From assembly GCA_964019135.1 (NCBI GenBank), contig OZ025256.1, forward strand, positions 36,676,035 through 36,740,034: a stretch of 64,000 bases of DNA, written 5' to 3'. The notes under the pieces were generated by a model, which searched no databases, was not told the origin of the DNA, and worked only from the letters and a program-made list of their open reading frames with translations. Below, one piece after another: positions 53,031-63,840 of the stretch. The DNA is from Arenicola marina (Eukaryota > Annelida > Polychaeta > Arenicolidae). Made by a program: the position numbers and the translations under genes. The stretch's first letter is position 1; the number at the start of each line of letters is the position of its first letter.

Positions 53031-56000
53031 AGGGTGTCCCTGGGTGGTGTCCCCGGGTGGTGTCGGCGGGTAGTGTCCCCGGGTTGTGTCCCCGGGTTGT
53101 GTCCCCGGGTGGTGGCCCCGGGTGGTGTCGGCGGGTGGTGTCCCCGGGTGGTGTCGGCGGGTGGTGTCCCCGGGTGGTGTCGGCGGGTGGTGTCCTCGGG
53201 TGGTCTCCCCGGGTGGTGTCCCCGGGTGGTGTCCCCGGGTGGTGTCGGCGGGTGGTGTCCCCGGGTGGTGTCCCCGGGTGGTGTCCCCGGGTGGTGTCCC
53301 TGGGTGGTGTCCCCGGGTAGTGTCCTCGGGTGGTGTCGGCGGGTGGTGTCCCTGGGTGGTGTCCCCGGGTGGTGTCCCTGGGTGGTGTCCCCGGGTGGTG
53401 TCCCCGGGTGGTGTCCCTGGGTGGTGTCCCCGGGTGGTGTCCCCGGGTTGTGTCCCCGGGTGGTGTCCCCGGGTGGTGTCGGCGGGTGGTGTCCCCGGGT
53501 AGTGTCGGCGGGTGGTGTCCACGGGTGGTGTCCCCGGGTTGTGTCCCTGGGTGTTGTCCCTGGGTGGTGTCCCCGGGTGGTGTCCCCGGGTGGTGTCGGC
53601 GGGTGGTGTCCACGGGTTGTGGTCCTGGGTGTTGTCCCTGGGTGGTGTCCCTGGGTGTTGTCCCTGGGTGGTGTCCCCGGGTGGTGTCCCCGGGTGGTGT
53701 CGGCGGGTGGTGTCCACGGGTTGTGTCCCTGGGTGTTGTCCCTGGGTGGTGTCCCTGGGTGGTGTCCCTGGGTGGTGTCCCCGGGTGGTGTCCCCAGGTG
53801 GTGTCGGCGGGTGGTGTCCCCGGGTTGTGTCCCTGGGTGTTGTCTCTGGGTGGTGTCCCCGGGTGGTGTCCCCGGGTGGTGTCGGCGAGTGGTGTCCCCG
53901 GGTGGTGTCCCCGGGTGGTGTCCACGGGTGGTGTCCCTGGGTGGTGTCCCCGGGTGGTGTCGGCGGGTGGTGTCCCCGGGTGGTGTCGGCGGGTGGTGTC
54001 GGCGGGTGGTGTCGGCGGGTGGTGTCCCCGGGTGGTGTCCCCGGGTGGTTTCCCCGGGCGGTGTCCCCGGGTGGTGTCCCTGGGTGGTGTCCCCGGGTGG
54101 TGTCCCCGGGTGGTGTCCCCGGGTGGTGTCCCTGGGTGGTGTCCCTGGGTGGTGTCCCCGGGTGGTGTCCCCGGGTGGTGTCGGCGGGTGGTGTCCACGG
54201 GTTGTGTCCCTGGGTGTTGTCCCTGGGTGGTGTCCCTGGGTGGTGTCCCTGGGTGGTGTCCCCGGGTGGTGTCCCCAGGTGGTGTCGGCGGGTGGTGTCC
54301 CCGGGTTGTGTCCCTGGGTGTTGTCTCTGGGTGGTGTCCCCGGGTGGTGTCCCCGGGTGGTGTCGGCGAGTGGTGTCCCCGGGTGGTGTCTCCGGGGCGT
54401 GTCGGCGGGTGGTGTCGGCGGGTGGTGTCCCCGGGTGGTGTCCCCGGGTGGTGTCCCCGGGCGGTGTCCCCGGGTGGTGTCCCTGGGTGGTGTCCCTGGG
54501 TGGTGTACCCAGGTGGTGTCGGCGGGTGGTGTTCCCGGGTGGTGTCGGCGGGTGGTGTCCCCGGGTGGTGTCCCCGGGTGGTGTCCCCGGGTGGTGTCCC
54601 CGGGTGGTGTCCCTGGGTGGTGTCCCTGGGTGGTGTCCCCGAGTGGTGTCGGCGGGTGGTGTCCCCGGGTGGTGTCCCTGGGTGGTGTCCCTGGGTGGTG
54701 TCCCCGGGTGGTGTCGGCGGGTGGTGTTCCCGGGTGGTGCCGGCGGGTGGTGTCCCCGGGTGGTGTCCCCGGGTGGTGTCCCCGGGTGGTGTCCCTGGGT
54801 GGTGTCCCTGGGTGGTGTCCCCGAGTGGTGTCCCCGGGTGGTGTCCCCGGGCGGTGTCACCGGGTGGTGTCCCTGGGTGGTGTCCCTGGGTGGCGTCCCA
54901 GGGTGGTGTCGGCGGGTGGTGTTCCCGGGTGGTGTCGGCGGGTGGTGTCCCCGGGTGGTGTCCCCGGGTGGTGTCCTCGGGCGGTGTCCCCGGGTGGTGT
55001 CCCTGGGTGGTGTCCCCGGGTGGTGTCGGCGGGTGGTGTCCTCGGGTGGTGTCCCTGGGTGGTGTCCCCGGGTGGTGTCGGCGGGTGGTGTCCCCGGGTG
55101 GTGTCCTCGGGTGGTGTCGGCGGGTGGTGTCCCTGGGTGGTGTCCCCGGGTGGTGTCCCCGGGTGGTGTTCCCAGGTGGTGTCCCTGGGTGGTGTCCCCG
55201 GGTGGTGTCCCCGGGTGGTGTCCCTGGGTGGTGTCCCCGGGTGGTGTCGGCGGGTGGTGTCCCCGGGTAGTGTCGGCGGGTGGTGTCCCCGGGTTGTGTC
55301 CCCGGGTGGTGTCCCCGGGTGGTGTCCCTGGGTGGTGTCCCCGGGTGGTGTCCCCGGGTTGTGTCCCCGGGTGGTGTCCCCGGGTGGTGTAGGCGGGTGG
55401 TGTCCCCGGGTAGTGTCGGCGGGTGGTGTCGACGGGTGGTGTCCCCGGGTTGTGTCCCTGGGTGTTGTCCCCGGGTGGTGTCCCCGGGTGGTGTCGGCGG
55501 GTGGTGTCGGCGGGTGGTGTCCCCGGGTGGTGTCCCCGGGTGGTGTCGGCTGGTGGTGTCGGCGGGTGGTGTCCCCGGGTGGTGTCGGCGGGTAGTGACC
55601 CCGGGTGGTGTCCCCGGGTGGTGTCCCCGGGTGGTGTCCCCGGGTGGTGTCGGCGGGTGGTGTCGGCGGGTGGTGTCCCCGGTTGGCGTCCCCGGGTGGT
55701 GTCCCCGGGTGGTGTCCCTGGGTGGTGTCGGCGGGTGGTGTCGGCGGGTGGTGTCCCCGAGTGGCGTCGGCGGGTGGTGTCTCCGGGTGGTGTCTCCGGG
55801 TGGTGTCCCCGGGTGGTGTCCCCGGGTGGTGTCGGCGGGTGGTGTCCCCGGGTGGTGTCCCCGGGTGGTGTCCCCGGGTGGTGTCGGCGGGTGGTGTCCT
55901 CGGGTGGTGTCCCCGGGTGGTGTCCCCGGGTGGTGTCCCCGGGTGGTGTCCCTGGGTGGTGTCGGCGGGTGGTGTCGGCGGGTGGTGTCCCCGAGTGGCG

Positions 56001-56699
56001 TCGGCGGGTGGTGTCTCCGGGTGGTGTCCCCGGGTGGTGTCCCCGGGTGGTGTCGGCGGGTGGTGTAGGCGGGTGGTGTCCCCGGGTGGTGTCCCCGGGT
56101 GGTGTCCCCGGGTGGTGTCGGCGGGTGGTGTCCCCGAGTGGCGTCGGCGGGTGGTGTCTCCGGGTGGTGTCCCCGGGTGGTGTCCCCGGGTGGTGTCGGC
56201 GGGTGGTGTCCCCGGGTGGTGTCGGCGGGTGGTGTCCTCGGGTGGTGTCCCCGGGTGGTGTCCCCGGGTGGTGTCCCCGGGTGGTGTCCCTGGGTGGTGT
56301 CGGCGGGTGGTGTCGGCGGGTGGTGTCCCCGAGTGGCGTCGGCGGGTGGTGTCTCCGGGTGGTGTCCCCGGATGGTGTCCCCGGGTGGTGTCGGCGGCTG
56401 GTGTAGGCGGGTGGTGTCCCCGGGTGGTGTCCCCGGGTGGTGTCCCCGGGTGGTGTCGGCGGGTGGTGTCCCCGAGTGGCGTCGGCGGGTGGTGTCTCCG
56501 GGTGGTGTCCCCGGGTGGTGTCCCCGGGTGGTGTCGGCGGGTGGTGTCCCCGGGTGGTGTCGGCGGGTGGTGTCCTCGGGTGGTGTCCCCGGGTGGTGTC
56601 CCCGGGTGGTGTGGGCGGGTGGTGTCCGCGGGTGGTGTCCCCGGGTGGTGTCGTGTCCCCGGGTGGTGTCCCCGGGTGGTGTCCCCGGGTGGTGTCCCC
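53031..56699. repeat. 13-bp array, about 282 units
   Basis: The unit is GGTGTCCCCGGGT, with frequent variants GGTGTCGGCGGGT, GGTGTCCCTGGGT, GGTTGTGTCC and GGCGTCGGCGGG. Thirty-nine bp make 13 codons, so each frame on each strand shows a 13-residue repeat (for example GHHPGTPPGDTTR on minus). Neither strand of the main unit contains a stop codon. That alone explains open frames of over 1,000 codons. Multi-unit blocks repeat, such as the run with GAGTGGCGTCGGCGGG near 55759, 55992, 56135, 56330 and 56473. Confidence 0.97.
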
Positions 56700-57235
56700 T
56701 GTGGTGTCTCCCGGTGCCGTGCTCGTGTGGCGGCCGGGTTTGGTAAGGGGGCGACTGGTGTGGACGGGACCCAGCCTGGAGTGGGGGACAACCCCGGCCA
56801 CCCCTAGCGTGTCGCCTCTTTCTGTTAGCGTGCTGTTCTTGCTGATTAAACCACTTATCGTCTCTGCTCGGTGTTGTTTTACCTTGTCGTGCGCTGTCTG
56901 ATGGGGATGGCCCTCTGTCTGGGATGGCTCTCTGCCAGTACTCGTTAACCCACTGGTTCAGCCCTGTTGCCTCGCTCCGTTCACCACCCCCCTGGCGGAC
57001 TGGCGAGCTGTCTGTGTTTACCCTGACGCCACGAGGCTGGAACCAGTTCACATGTACGGGCGCGGTGATAAGGACAGCAGATCTGTTCTGTTATTAATAC
57101 TTCAGTAATCGTTTTCGTGTTTGGCTTTCGCGATTGGATCTCGTATATTAAATCACAAAAACTTGTGAGATAATAGTTTCCCATCTGCCTAATGAGGTAT
57201 CTGCCAGTTATATCGAGGCTAAACGTAGACATTCA
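56700..57235. other. Unique DNA between arrays
   Basis: No gene recognised. On the minus strand an ATG at 57051 opens a frame whose first 115 or so residues are non-repetitive (beginning MNWFQPRGVRVNTD) before entering the 13-bp array. A unique amino-terminal part joined to an endlessly open array is what chance plus a stop-free repeat would give, and I see no domain. I do not call it a gene, but its start is recorded here. Confidence 0.5.
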
Positions 57236-58000
57236 AATACAAGTTGATTGGCGCATGTATTCGCGGCCCAGCTCATCGTGATTTAGAATACAAGTTGATT
57301 GGCGCATGTATTCGCGGCCCAGCTCATCGTGATTTAGAATACAAGTTGATTGGCGCATGTATTCGCGGCCCAGCTCATCGTGATTTAGAATACAAGTTGA
57401 TTGGCGCATGTATTCGCGGCCCAGCTCATCGTGATTTAGAATACAAGTTGTTTGGCGCATGTATTCGCGGCCCAGCTCATCGTGATTTAGAATACAAGTT
57501 GTTTGGCGCATGTATTCGCGGCCCAGCTCATCGTGATTTAGAATACAAGTTGATTGGCGCATGTATTCGCGGCCCAGCTCATCGTGATTTAGAATACAAG
57601 TTGTTTGGCGCATGTATTCGCGGCCCAGCTCATCGTGATTTAGAATACAAGTTGTTTGGCGCATGTATTCGCGGCCCAGCTCATCGTGATTTAGAATACA
57701 AGTTGATTGGCGCATGTATTCGCGGCCCAGCTCATCGTGATTTAGAATACAAGTTGATTGGCGCATGTATTCGCGGCCCAGCTCATCGTGATTTAGAATA
57801 CAAGTTGATTGGCGCATGTATTCGCGGCCCAGCTCATCGTGATTTAGAATACAAGTTGTTTGGCGCATGTATTCGCGGCCCAGCTCATCGTGATTTAGAA
57901 TACAAGTTGTTTGGCGCATGTATTCGCGGCCCAGCTCATCGTGATTTAGAATACAAGTTGATTGGCGCGTGTATTCGCGGCCCAGCTCATCGTGATTTAG
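57236..58000. repeat. 51-bp array, exactly 15 units
   Basis: The unit begins AATACAAGTTGATTGGCGCA, continues TGTATTCGCGGCCCAG and ends CTCATCGTGATTTAG. The units differ at a single site, TTGATTGG (A) or TTGTTTGG (T); the order is A A A A T T A T T A A A T T A. The last unit also has GCGTGT for GCATGT. Both strands are open through the array because 51 is a multiple of three. The frames continue a short way past the array, but no domain is recognisable. Near-perfect identity points to very recent expansion or homogenisation. Confidence 0.98.
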
Positions 58001-58138
58001 ATTCGCATCTCCTCCAGCTTGGATCAATGATTCACCCATTCTCCGTGAAACCTGGTATTCCCTTGTGTTGTGGAGGCCGGTATTTGTAACAGGACATATG
58101 TCACATGGTAAAGGGATCCCGTTGTACCCTGGGTGGGA

Positions 58139-58315
58139 TGGGGGGGGGGGACATCAGAGGGTCAGATGGCCGCGGCGGGGTGGGGGCATCAGAGGGTCAG
58201 ATGGCCGCTGGACATGAGGGCGGGGCATCAGAGGGTCACATGGCCGCTGGGGTGGTGGGGGGCATCAGAGGGTCAGATGGCCGCTGGGCGTGAGGGGGGT
58301 GTATCCGAGGGCAGT
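58139..58315. repeat. 35-39-bp minisatellite, four units
   Basis: CATCAGAGGGTCAGATGG starts at 58152, 58187, 58226 and 58263. Each copy is followed by CCGC and a variable G-rich spacer that accounts for the uneven spacing. One unit has TCACATGG. A tract of about ten G precedes the array. Confidence 0.9.
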
Positions 58316-59507
58316 TTCTTCGTTCGTCCCTATACTTAGCCAGGTCTGTCTCCACCCCGCCACGTTGCATGTTTTGCTTCAAGCCACGAACCATTTACGT
58401 CACACCTTCTCTGGTGCTTTCTGATATTTCGCCACCTACATAATTCTAAAGACGAACGTGTCACAAACTAGCTCACTTTATCGCCATCCGCCATTATGGT
58501 TTTCGTTTTTGGCCACGTGACACTTAGCACTCCAGGTACTTCCTGCTACCCCGGGCGTCCTGATCCCACAGTTTTAACCGCCATGGCCTGCCTAACTCTT
58601 CTTCCCCAACAGTGTCTTAACAACAACGGCCAACACGTTATTAAAGTAATATATTCTGTAATTGTTTGCATTACTGAGCACTTTTCCATGTTAAATAAGT
58701 ATATTCTGTTTTGAATTTAAATCCTAAAAGCCTGTAGGCCATCCGGAGAGAAAAGCATTTTTAGATACCTTTAGTCTTGTCTAGTCAAAGACCCCCAGGG
58801 GCAGGAGGGCACGAGGGGTGCGTGCCCAATTTTCGCTGAAAAAAAAGGCGAAAAAAATGTCACGTGTGAGGCACAGGGGACACAGTCCCTATTCTTTCTG
58901 CATAACATCACCAGCACCCTCCCCACCCTCGCAATTTTCTCAGTACCTGACCCCCCACCCTCCCCCTCCTCCCCCTCGCTCCGGTCGCACGTTTCTCATT
59001 GGATGCCAGCCTGATTAGTATTTAGTACTTAATAAATAAGTGGTGTCCCCCCTCCGACCCCCCCCCCTCCTTCCCCTCCATTCGTAGTGATGTCGCCCAT
59101 GTCTTAATGCGCCTTCTTCTATGATACAGAACATGCACATTTATTCAATGAAATTGAACACTGGTTCAAGTAAATACGTCTGGATTCTTTTATTTTAGCG
59201 GTGGATTGGACATTCAGTTCTCTTATGTAAAACTTTCCAGATATAGATTGATAAATATTGGGTAGTCAATTTCTCTTCCGATGCTATTAATTCTACAACC
59301 CTTTCATACGATGGCTGAGTCCAATACATCGGGTCTAAATGTATGGTAAACACCATTGGAGACCGAAATCAAACTATGCAAATGAAAGGTACATTTTACC
59401 CACCGTAACAGCTTGCGCGGCCCGCAGTCGTCTGGCCTTGTTGTAAGGGTTACTGTGTGATTCCTGGTAACGTGACATAAGGAGGGGTGACCGCCGGGTC
59501 ACGATGA
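58316..59507. other. Unique region, no supported gene
   Basis: No gene recognised. C-rich tracts occur at about 58925-58985 and 59044-59080. Small plus-strand frames (58496-58714, 58818-59018) lack recognisable features. Confidence 0.55.
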
Positions 59508-59600
59508 AAATGAACCAATCACAGGCCACTGGAGACCACGTGACGACCACTGCGCCCAGCTCCCCATGCAAACCTAGGTCATGATGACGGTGATTGGGGT
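59508..59600. promoter_or_regulatory. Possible promoter-like cluster (CCAAT pair, E-box)
   Basis: Within 90 bp there are a forward CCAAT (AACCAATCAC at 59513-59522), a reverse CCAAT (GTGATTGG ending at 59597), an E-box CACGTG at 59537-59542, an octamer-like ATGCAAAC near 59575 and a TGATGACG half-site near 59582. The elements are known binding sequences for NF-Y, bHLH, POU and bZIP proteins. No transcription start or TATA element is visible. The possible exons at 60.23 kb lie downstream. The call is inference from motif clustering only. Confidence 0.22.
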
Positions 59601-60229
59601 TTTGAGCCACCCTTGTGCATATTAGGGTTAGGTGGGCGCCCTATACCGGGACGTCACCGGACGCTGAATTATTTGACATGAAGGTTGCACACCAAAAAAT
59701 CGAGCTATACAAGTATATGGTCTCAAGGAGTGCCTAAATTATGCTTTTTTCATATAAACTATATTGTTTGTTTGACTATTCTTTTGGCAGATGGAATGTT
59801 AATCATGCAAGCGATGTTATGACTGTGTGGTACGGTCGACCGCACCCCATAGTGATTCGCTTAGTGAGTTTCTTGTTCGCCGCAGGTTGCGCTAAGGGGA
59901 GCGTTTTACTATGGGCTGAAGCTAAAAAAATCGATAGTTTGTTTTTAAAATAAAGTGTGATAATTGTTCTATAATATCCTGGCAGAACTATGCAATCGTG
60001 ATGATCGGGTTTATTCTAGCATGGGGTTGAAACTCAGGGTTTCTCATTACTTATTTTGGGGTGCAACCTCAATTGAGTAATTATTGTAATAACACTAACA
60101 ACAAACCGATGTAATTGTTACTGACCTTCTTTTCTATGATGAAATTAATCATGTTTTTAAAGACATATTGTGTTCGTATAGATTGGTGCTCACTATGTCC
60201 CATGACAGTGATCTGTTACCTCCATGCAG
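59601..60229. other. Unique AT-rich DNA, possible intron
   Basis: No gene recognised. The right end, CTGTTACCTCCATGCAG, reads as a splice acceptor for the GC-rich segment that follows. A 70-codon frame at 59741-59953 has no identifiable feature. Confidence 0.45.
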
Positions 60230-60348
60230 ACCCCCAGAGGGCGTCAGCGGTAAAGCCCGCCCCCCTCCCTTCCCGGCGCCCCCAACCCCCTCCAGTCCAG
60301 CTCCCCGCCGGGGGACCCCGTGACCAGTCATACACCGTGATCAATGAG
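60230..60348 (+). CDS. Possible host exon, proline-rich with a YTVI motif
   Basis: A GC-rich 119-bp segment set in AT-rich DNA lies between an acceptor-like TGTTACCTCCATGCAG and a donor GAG-GTAATA. The frame open through it begins PQRASAVKPAPLPSRRP, continues with QPPPVQLP and ends RDQSYTVINE. It would begin in the last two bases of a codon and end at a codon boundary. A Pro/Arg-rich run is typical of SH3-type ligands, though no perfect consensus is present. YTVI fits a YxxΦ sorting signal. These features would suit a cytoplasmic tail, but that is inference. I do not recognise the protein. Confidence 0.35.
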
Positions 60349-60397
60349 GTAATACCGTAGGGGACGTGCAGACTGATATGTTTATTTTTCCTCGCAG

Positions 60398-60568
60398 CCG
60401 GTCTTAGACAAGGGCTTCGGGAAGTTTTGCCGACCAGTTCGGAGGGCGGGGGTGGCCAGGGTGGTAGAGGGTGCACAGGATCATAAAATATATTGGACAT
60501 CAGAGAAATGCGCGTGGACATTGATTTGTTTTAAATCTGTGTCGTTGATAAATTCATTTTATTCTTGA
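60398..60568 (+). CDS. Possible following exon ending in a stop
   Basis: A strong acceptor (GTTTATTTTTCCTCGCAG, with ACTGAT as a possible branch site) precedes a frame that starts PVLDKGFGKFCRPVRRAGVA, is open for 56 codons and stops at TGA 60566-60568. It joins in phase with the preceding possible exon. The intervening intron would be only 49 bp, short for an animal but not unknown. ATTAAA near 60607 and 60670 could serve as polyadenylation signals. The 60-bp array starts about 130 bp downstream. The peptide matches nothing I recognise. An alternative is that only the first exon is real and splices elsewhere. Confidence 0.27.
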   Translation, partial: PVLDKGFGKFCRPVRRAGVARVVEGAQDHKIYWTSEKCAWTLICFKSVSLINSFYS

Positions 60569-60698
60569 TTTGATGTCACGATTTGGTCATTGCTTATTTC
60601 AACGATTATTAAATAACGCCAACGACCCTTTGATGATATCAACAATTCTTTAACAATGTTTTATGCTGGATTAAAGTTCCGCTTAATATCAATATAAT

Positions 60699-61788
60699 GG
60701 CCCTTAGGATAGGTTTAATGCCACGGCCATTAACTGGTGCGATGTTATCATCCACTTGGGCCCTTAAGATAGGTTTAATGCCACGGCCATTAACTGGTGC
60801 GATGTTATCATCCACTTGGGCCCTTAAGATAGATTTAATGCCACGGCCATTGACTGGTGCGATGTTATCATCCACTTGGGCCCTTAAGATAGGTTTAATG
60901 CCACGGCCATTAACTGGTGCGATGTTATCATCCACTTGGGCCCTTAAGATAGGTTTAATGCCACGGCCATTGACTGGTGCGATGTTATCATCCACTTGGG
61001 CCCTTAAGATAGGTTTAATGCCACGGCCATTAACTGGTGCGATGTTATCATCCACTTGGGCCCTTAAGCTAGGTTTAATGCCACGGCCATTAACTGGTGC
61101 GATGTTATCATCCACTTGGGCCCTTAAGATAGGTTTAATGCCACGGCCATTAACTGGTGCGATGTTATCATCCACTTGGGCCCTTAAGCTAGGTTTAATG
61201 CCACGGCCATTAACTGGTGCGATGTTATCATCCACTTGGGCCCTTAAGATAGGTTTAATGCCACGGCCATTAACTGGTGCGATGTTATCATCCACTTGGG
61301 CCCTTAAGATAGGTTTAATGCCACGGCCATTGACTGGTGCGATGTTATCATCCACTTGGGCCCTTAAGATAGGTTTAATGCCACGGCCATTAACTGGTGC
61401 GATGTTATAATCCACTTGGGCCCTTAAGATAGGTTTAATGCCACGGCCATTAACTGGTGCGATGTTATAATCCACTTGGGCCCTTAAGATAGGTTTAATG
61501 CCACGGCCATTAACTGGTGCGATGTTATCATCCACTTGGGCCCTTAAGATAGGTTTAATGCCACGGCCATTAACTGGTGCGATGTTATCATCCACTTGGG
61601 CCCTTAAGATAGGTTTAATGCCACGGCCATTGACTGGTGCGATGTTATCATCCACTTGGGCCCTTAAGATAGGTTTAATGCCACGGCCATTAACTGGTGC
61701 GATGTTATCATCCACTTGGGCCCTTAAGATAGGTTTAATGCCACGGCCATTAACTGGTGCGATGTTATAATCTACTTGGACCCTTAAA
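60699..61788. repeat. 60-bp array, about 18 units
   Basis: The unit reads CCACGGCCATTAACTGGTGC, then GATGTTATCATCCACTTGGG, then CCCTTAAGATAGGTTTAATG. It varies only at a few sites: TAACTGG or TGACTGG, AAGAT or AAGCT, TATCATCC or TATAATCC, and one GATTT. The final unit has TATAATCTACTTGGAC and then decays. Both strands are open because the unit is a multiple of three with few stops; the frames carry no domain. A lone monomer of the family lies at 63841-63909. Confidence 0.98.
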
Positions 61789-62771
61789 GTCTATCTCTTA
61801 TGTCCTATGTTACTTTGCATATATTTGATCCATTTGCACTATATTAACGAAATTCCATACGCACTGAATTTATTCGCAATCAATATTAACAATATTAGCC
61901 ATTTTATCACAGACCTACCCAAAAAAGTAGAAGATAGACAGGGGCAAGTTTTTCATTGTTTCGTGACGTCACAAGATGAACCGGTTTCGTTGCGCAATAC
62001 GGGTAACGCGACTTTTGAGCATGGCGTCTATAGGAGGGCCATCGTCCTTCCGCATCGATCGGGATATGCAGCTATGCCAACACGATTATTTGGAATTAAT
62101 CATAGTGAGGGTGAAGAATAGCAAGTGGAGGTATTCGGGCAACCGGAGCATGTGTTCTGCTGCCGTACGTATCGCTTCGAGCCATCTCGACTGGAGATTG
62201 CTAAGGCACTGAAAAAGTTCAAAACCTCAAAACGACCTTCGCAAAACAGTAGTGCGAGCGCCTCATTCATTAAAAGCGATGTTTATTATATCATAAGATC
62301 TAGATAAAAAACCTGCAAATATGTCTTGTAATCAAATAAAATATTAATTGGGCGACCAGCAGACAAATTGGTGAAAGCTACTTAGTTATTTGTCCCAACC
62401 GGACACCATAACGTTCGGGTTTCCACAAGTATTACTATAAAAAGTACGTGATGATACATGTGATGAGATTAATGCGCTGCGTGCTTTTTAGGCTAGGCCG
62501 ATAAATGCCGCCCTCCCTCCCTTCTGATGTGCATAAAGAACTTCTTTTAGTACATACATTTAACCCTGGATCTAGATTGTATGTCTACGATTGGACGGAC
62601 ATCCCCGAGACGGCCCGTCCCCTACTGTAGCCTAGCCCACCCTTCCCATTTTTATGAAGAAACGTAGCCCGTACCGTAGGCTGGCAACACACTGGCAGTG
62701 GCAGTGGCCACTGTAGCCCTGACGCATGACCCTCACGACCTCAACCCTAACGGGGGTGTAAGGGCCATGCC
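61789..62771. other. Unique region, no supported gene
   Basis: Overlapping short plus-strand frames (61807-62121, 61976-62212, 62125-62307) show no recognisable domain. It contains one arm of a 25-bp inverted pair at 61963-61987. A tandem GGCAGTGGCAGTGG lies near 62693. Confidence 0.55.
61963..61987 (+). repeat. 25-bp CRE-containing repeat, left member
   Basis: It begins GTGACGTCACAAGATGAACC and ends GGTTT. An exact reverse-complement copy lies at 63632-63656, and a looser relative (TGACGTCATAAGGTGAA) at 46701. The core is the perfect CRE palindrome. The two exact copies enclose the large palindrome at 62.8-63.4 kb. Confidence 0.85.
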
Positions 62772-63380
62772 ATACACATGGTCAAAAAAGGAGCATTGCA
62801 TCACCCAGCTCGCTTCGATGAATGATTGTCGATTATGACGACGAACCTACCTCTCCTAATCGCCTCGACCCTCTTCTTTAGACATTACTTGGACCCTAGG
62901 ATGCATACATTTTAAAGTTTGCTCTCTACTTCTTGCACATCAATGATATTTTCGTCGGTCGTTAACGGTTTCCCTCTCTGCCGCTTCAAATTTGTCTAGG
63001 CAGTTGACGCGGCTCGTTTGTTGACATCAGACAATACACCCGAAAGCTTCCGCATGGGGGCGCCACTAATTTTCGTTGTGTGTCTATAGTCGTGCGTGCG
63101 TTTTTGACGCAACTAGCGGCGCCGCCATGCGGATGATGTCGGTTCTATTGCCTGGTCAAATTTGAAGCGTCAGAGAGGAAAGCCGTTAACAACCGATGAA
63201 AATATAATTGATGTGCAAGTAATAGAGAGCAAACTTTAAAAGAAATGCATCCTAGGGTCCAAGTAATGTCTGAAGAAGAGGGTCGAGGCGATTTAGAGAG
63301 GTAGGCTCGTTGTCATAATCGACAATCATTCATCGAAGTGAGCTTGGTTATGCATTACTACTTTTTTTAACCATGTGTAT
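62772..63380. mobile_element. 609-bp palindromic fold-back element
   Basis: The arms 62772-63002 and 63149-63380 (231 and 232 bp) are reverse complements at roughly 85-90 percent by eye. They share ATACACATGG at the outer ends, TCGATGAATGATTGTCG, CTAGGATGCAT, AAAGTTTGCTCTCTA and CGCTTCAAATTTG. The 146-bp centre has a further inverted pair: GACATCA at 63023 with TGATGTC at 63134, and TCCGCATGG at 63049 with CCATGCGGA at 63125. The whole element can thus fold into one long hairpin. There is no coding capacity. It fits a fold-back or MITE-type element; no certain target duplication is seen. Confidence 0.8.
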
Positions 63381-63840
63381 TGCTTAACCCTCTGCCTATC
63401 AGCTTGTTTTCAGAAGGGTCAAGTTTACTGGGCTATGGCCACTGCATCTGTTTGTTTTCTGTGAGTCAACAGTCTGTGAGTCACGAATGTTGCTCTAACA
63501 AACAATGCCACACCTCTAATGACATAGATCTAGGTCTATCTAGATCTACATGTGGCAAATATTCATCATCGAGTTAATGTTAACCGAAATAAACCTCTAA
63601 GTTAGGCAGTCGAAGCGAGCGAGGCGCACTCAAACCGGTTCATCTTGTGACGTCACAAATCACTGCACTGGACGGGGATTTGGAAATGGATCGTTCGCTG
63701 CTATTTTGGTGACTTTAGATATTAATATTTATACCATAAGAGACATTGTAAAATAATTGCATCTGATAAATGGCTTTAGTAATCACTGGGAAATGTATAT
63801 TTGGAAGTGGTTTAGTAACAAATACCCCCCAAGAGATGGA
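63381..63840. other. Unique DNA right of the palindrome
   Basis: No gene recognised. A run of ATAGATCTAGGTCTATC and TAGATCTACATG near 63525-63551 is locally self-complementary. The right member of the 25-bp inverted pair lies within. Confidence 0.5.
63632..63656 (-). repeat. 25-bp CRE-containing repeat, right member
   Basis: Exact reverse complement (25 of 25) of 61963-61987. The similarity fades just outside on both sides; the only further match is TGCGC a few bases beyond. Both may be ends or fragments of one dispersed family. Confidence 0.85.

Noticed and set aside
52105-57051. A 1,648-codon minus-strand open frame, and frames over 1,000 codons on the plus strand
   Set aside because: The 13-bp unit has no stop codon in any frame on either strand, so all six frames stay open. 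The long frame also runs through three unrelated arrays. No domain or signal is visible.
57233-58089. The 51-bp array as a 17-residue repeat protein
   Set aside because: Both strands are equally open and the only variable site changes an amino acid on both strands. Nothing points to translation.
59621-59632. Interstitial telomere repeat (TTAGGGTTAGG)
   Set aside because: Fewer than two units; expected by chance.
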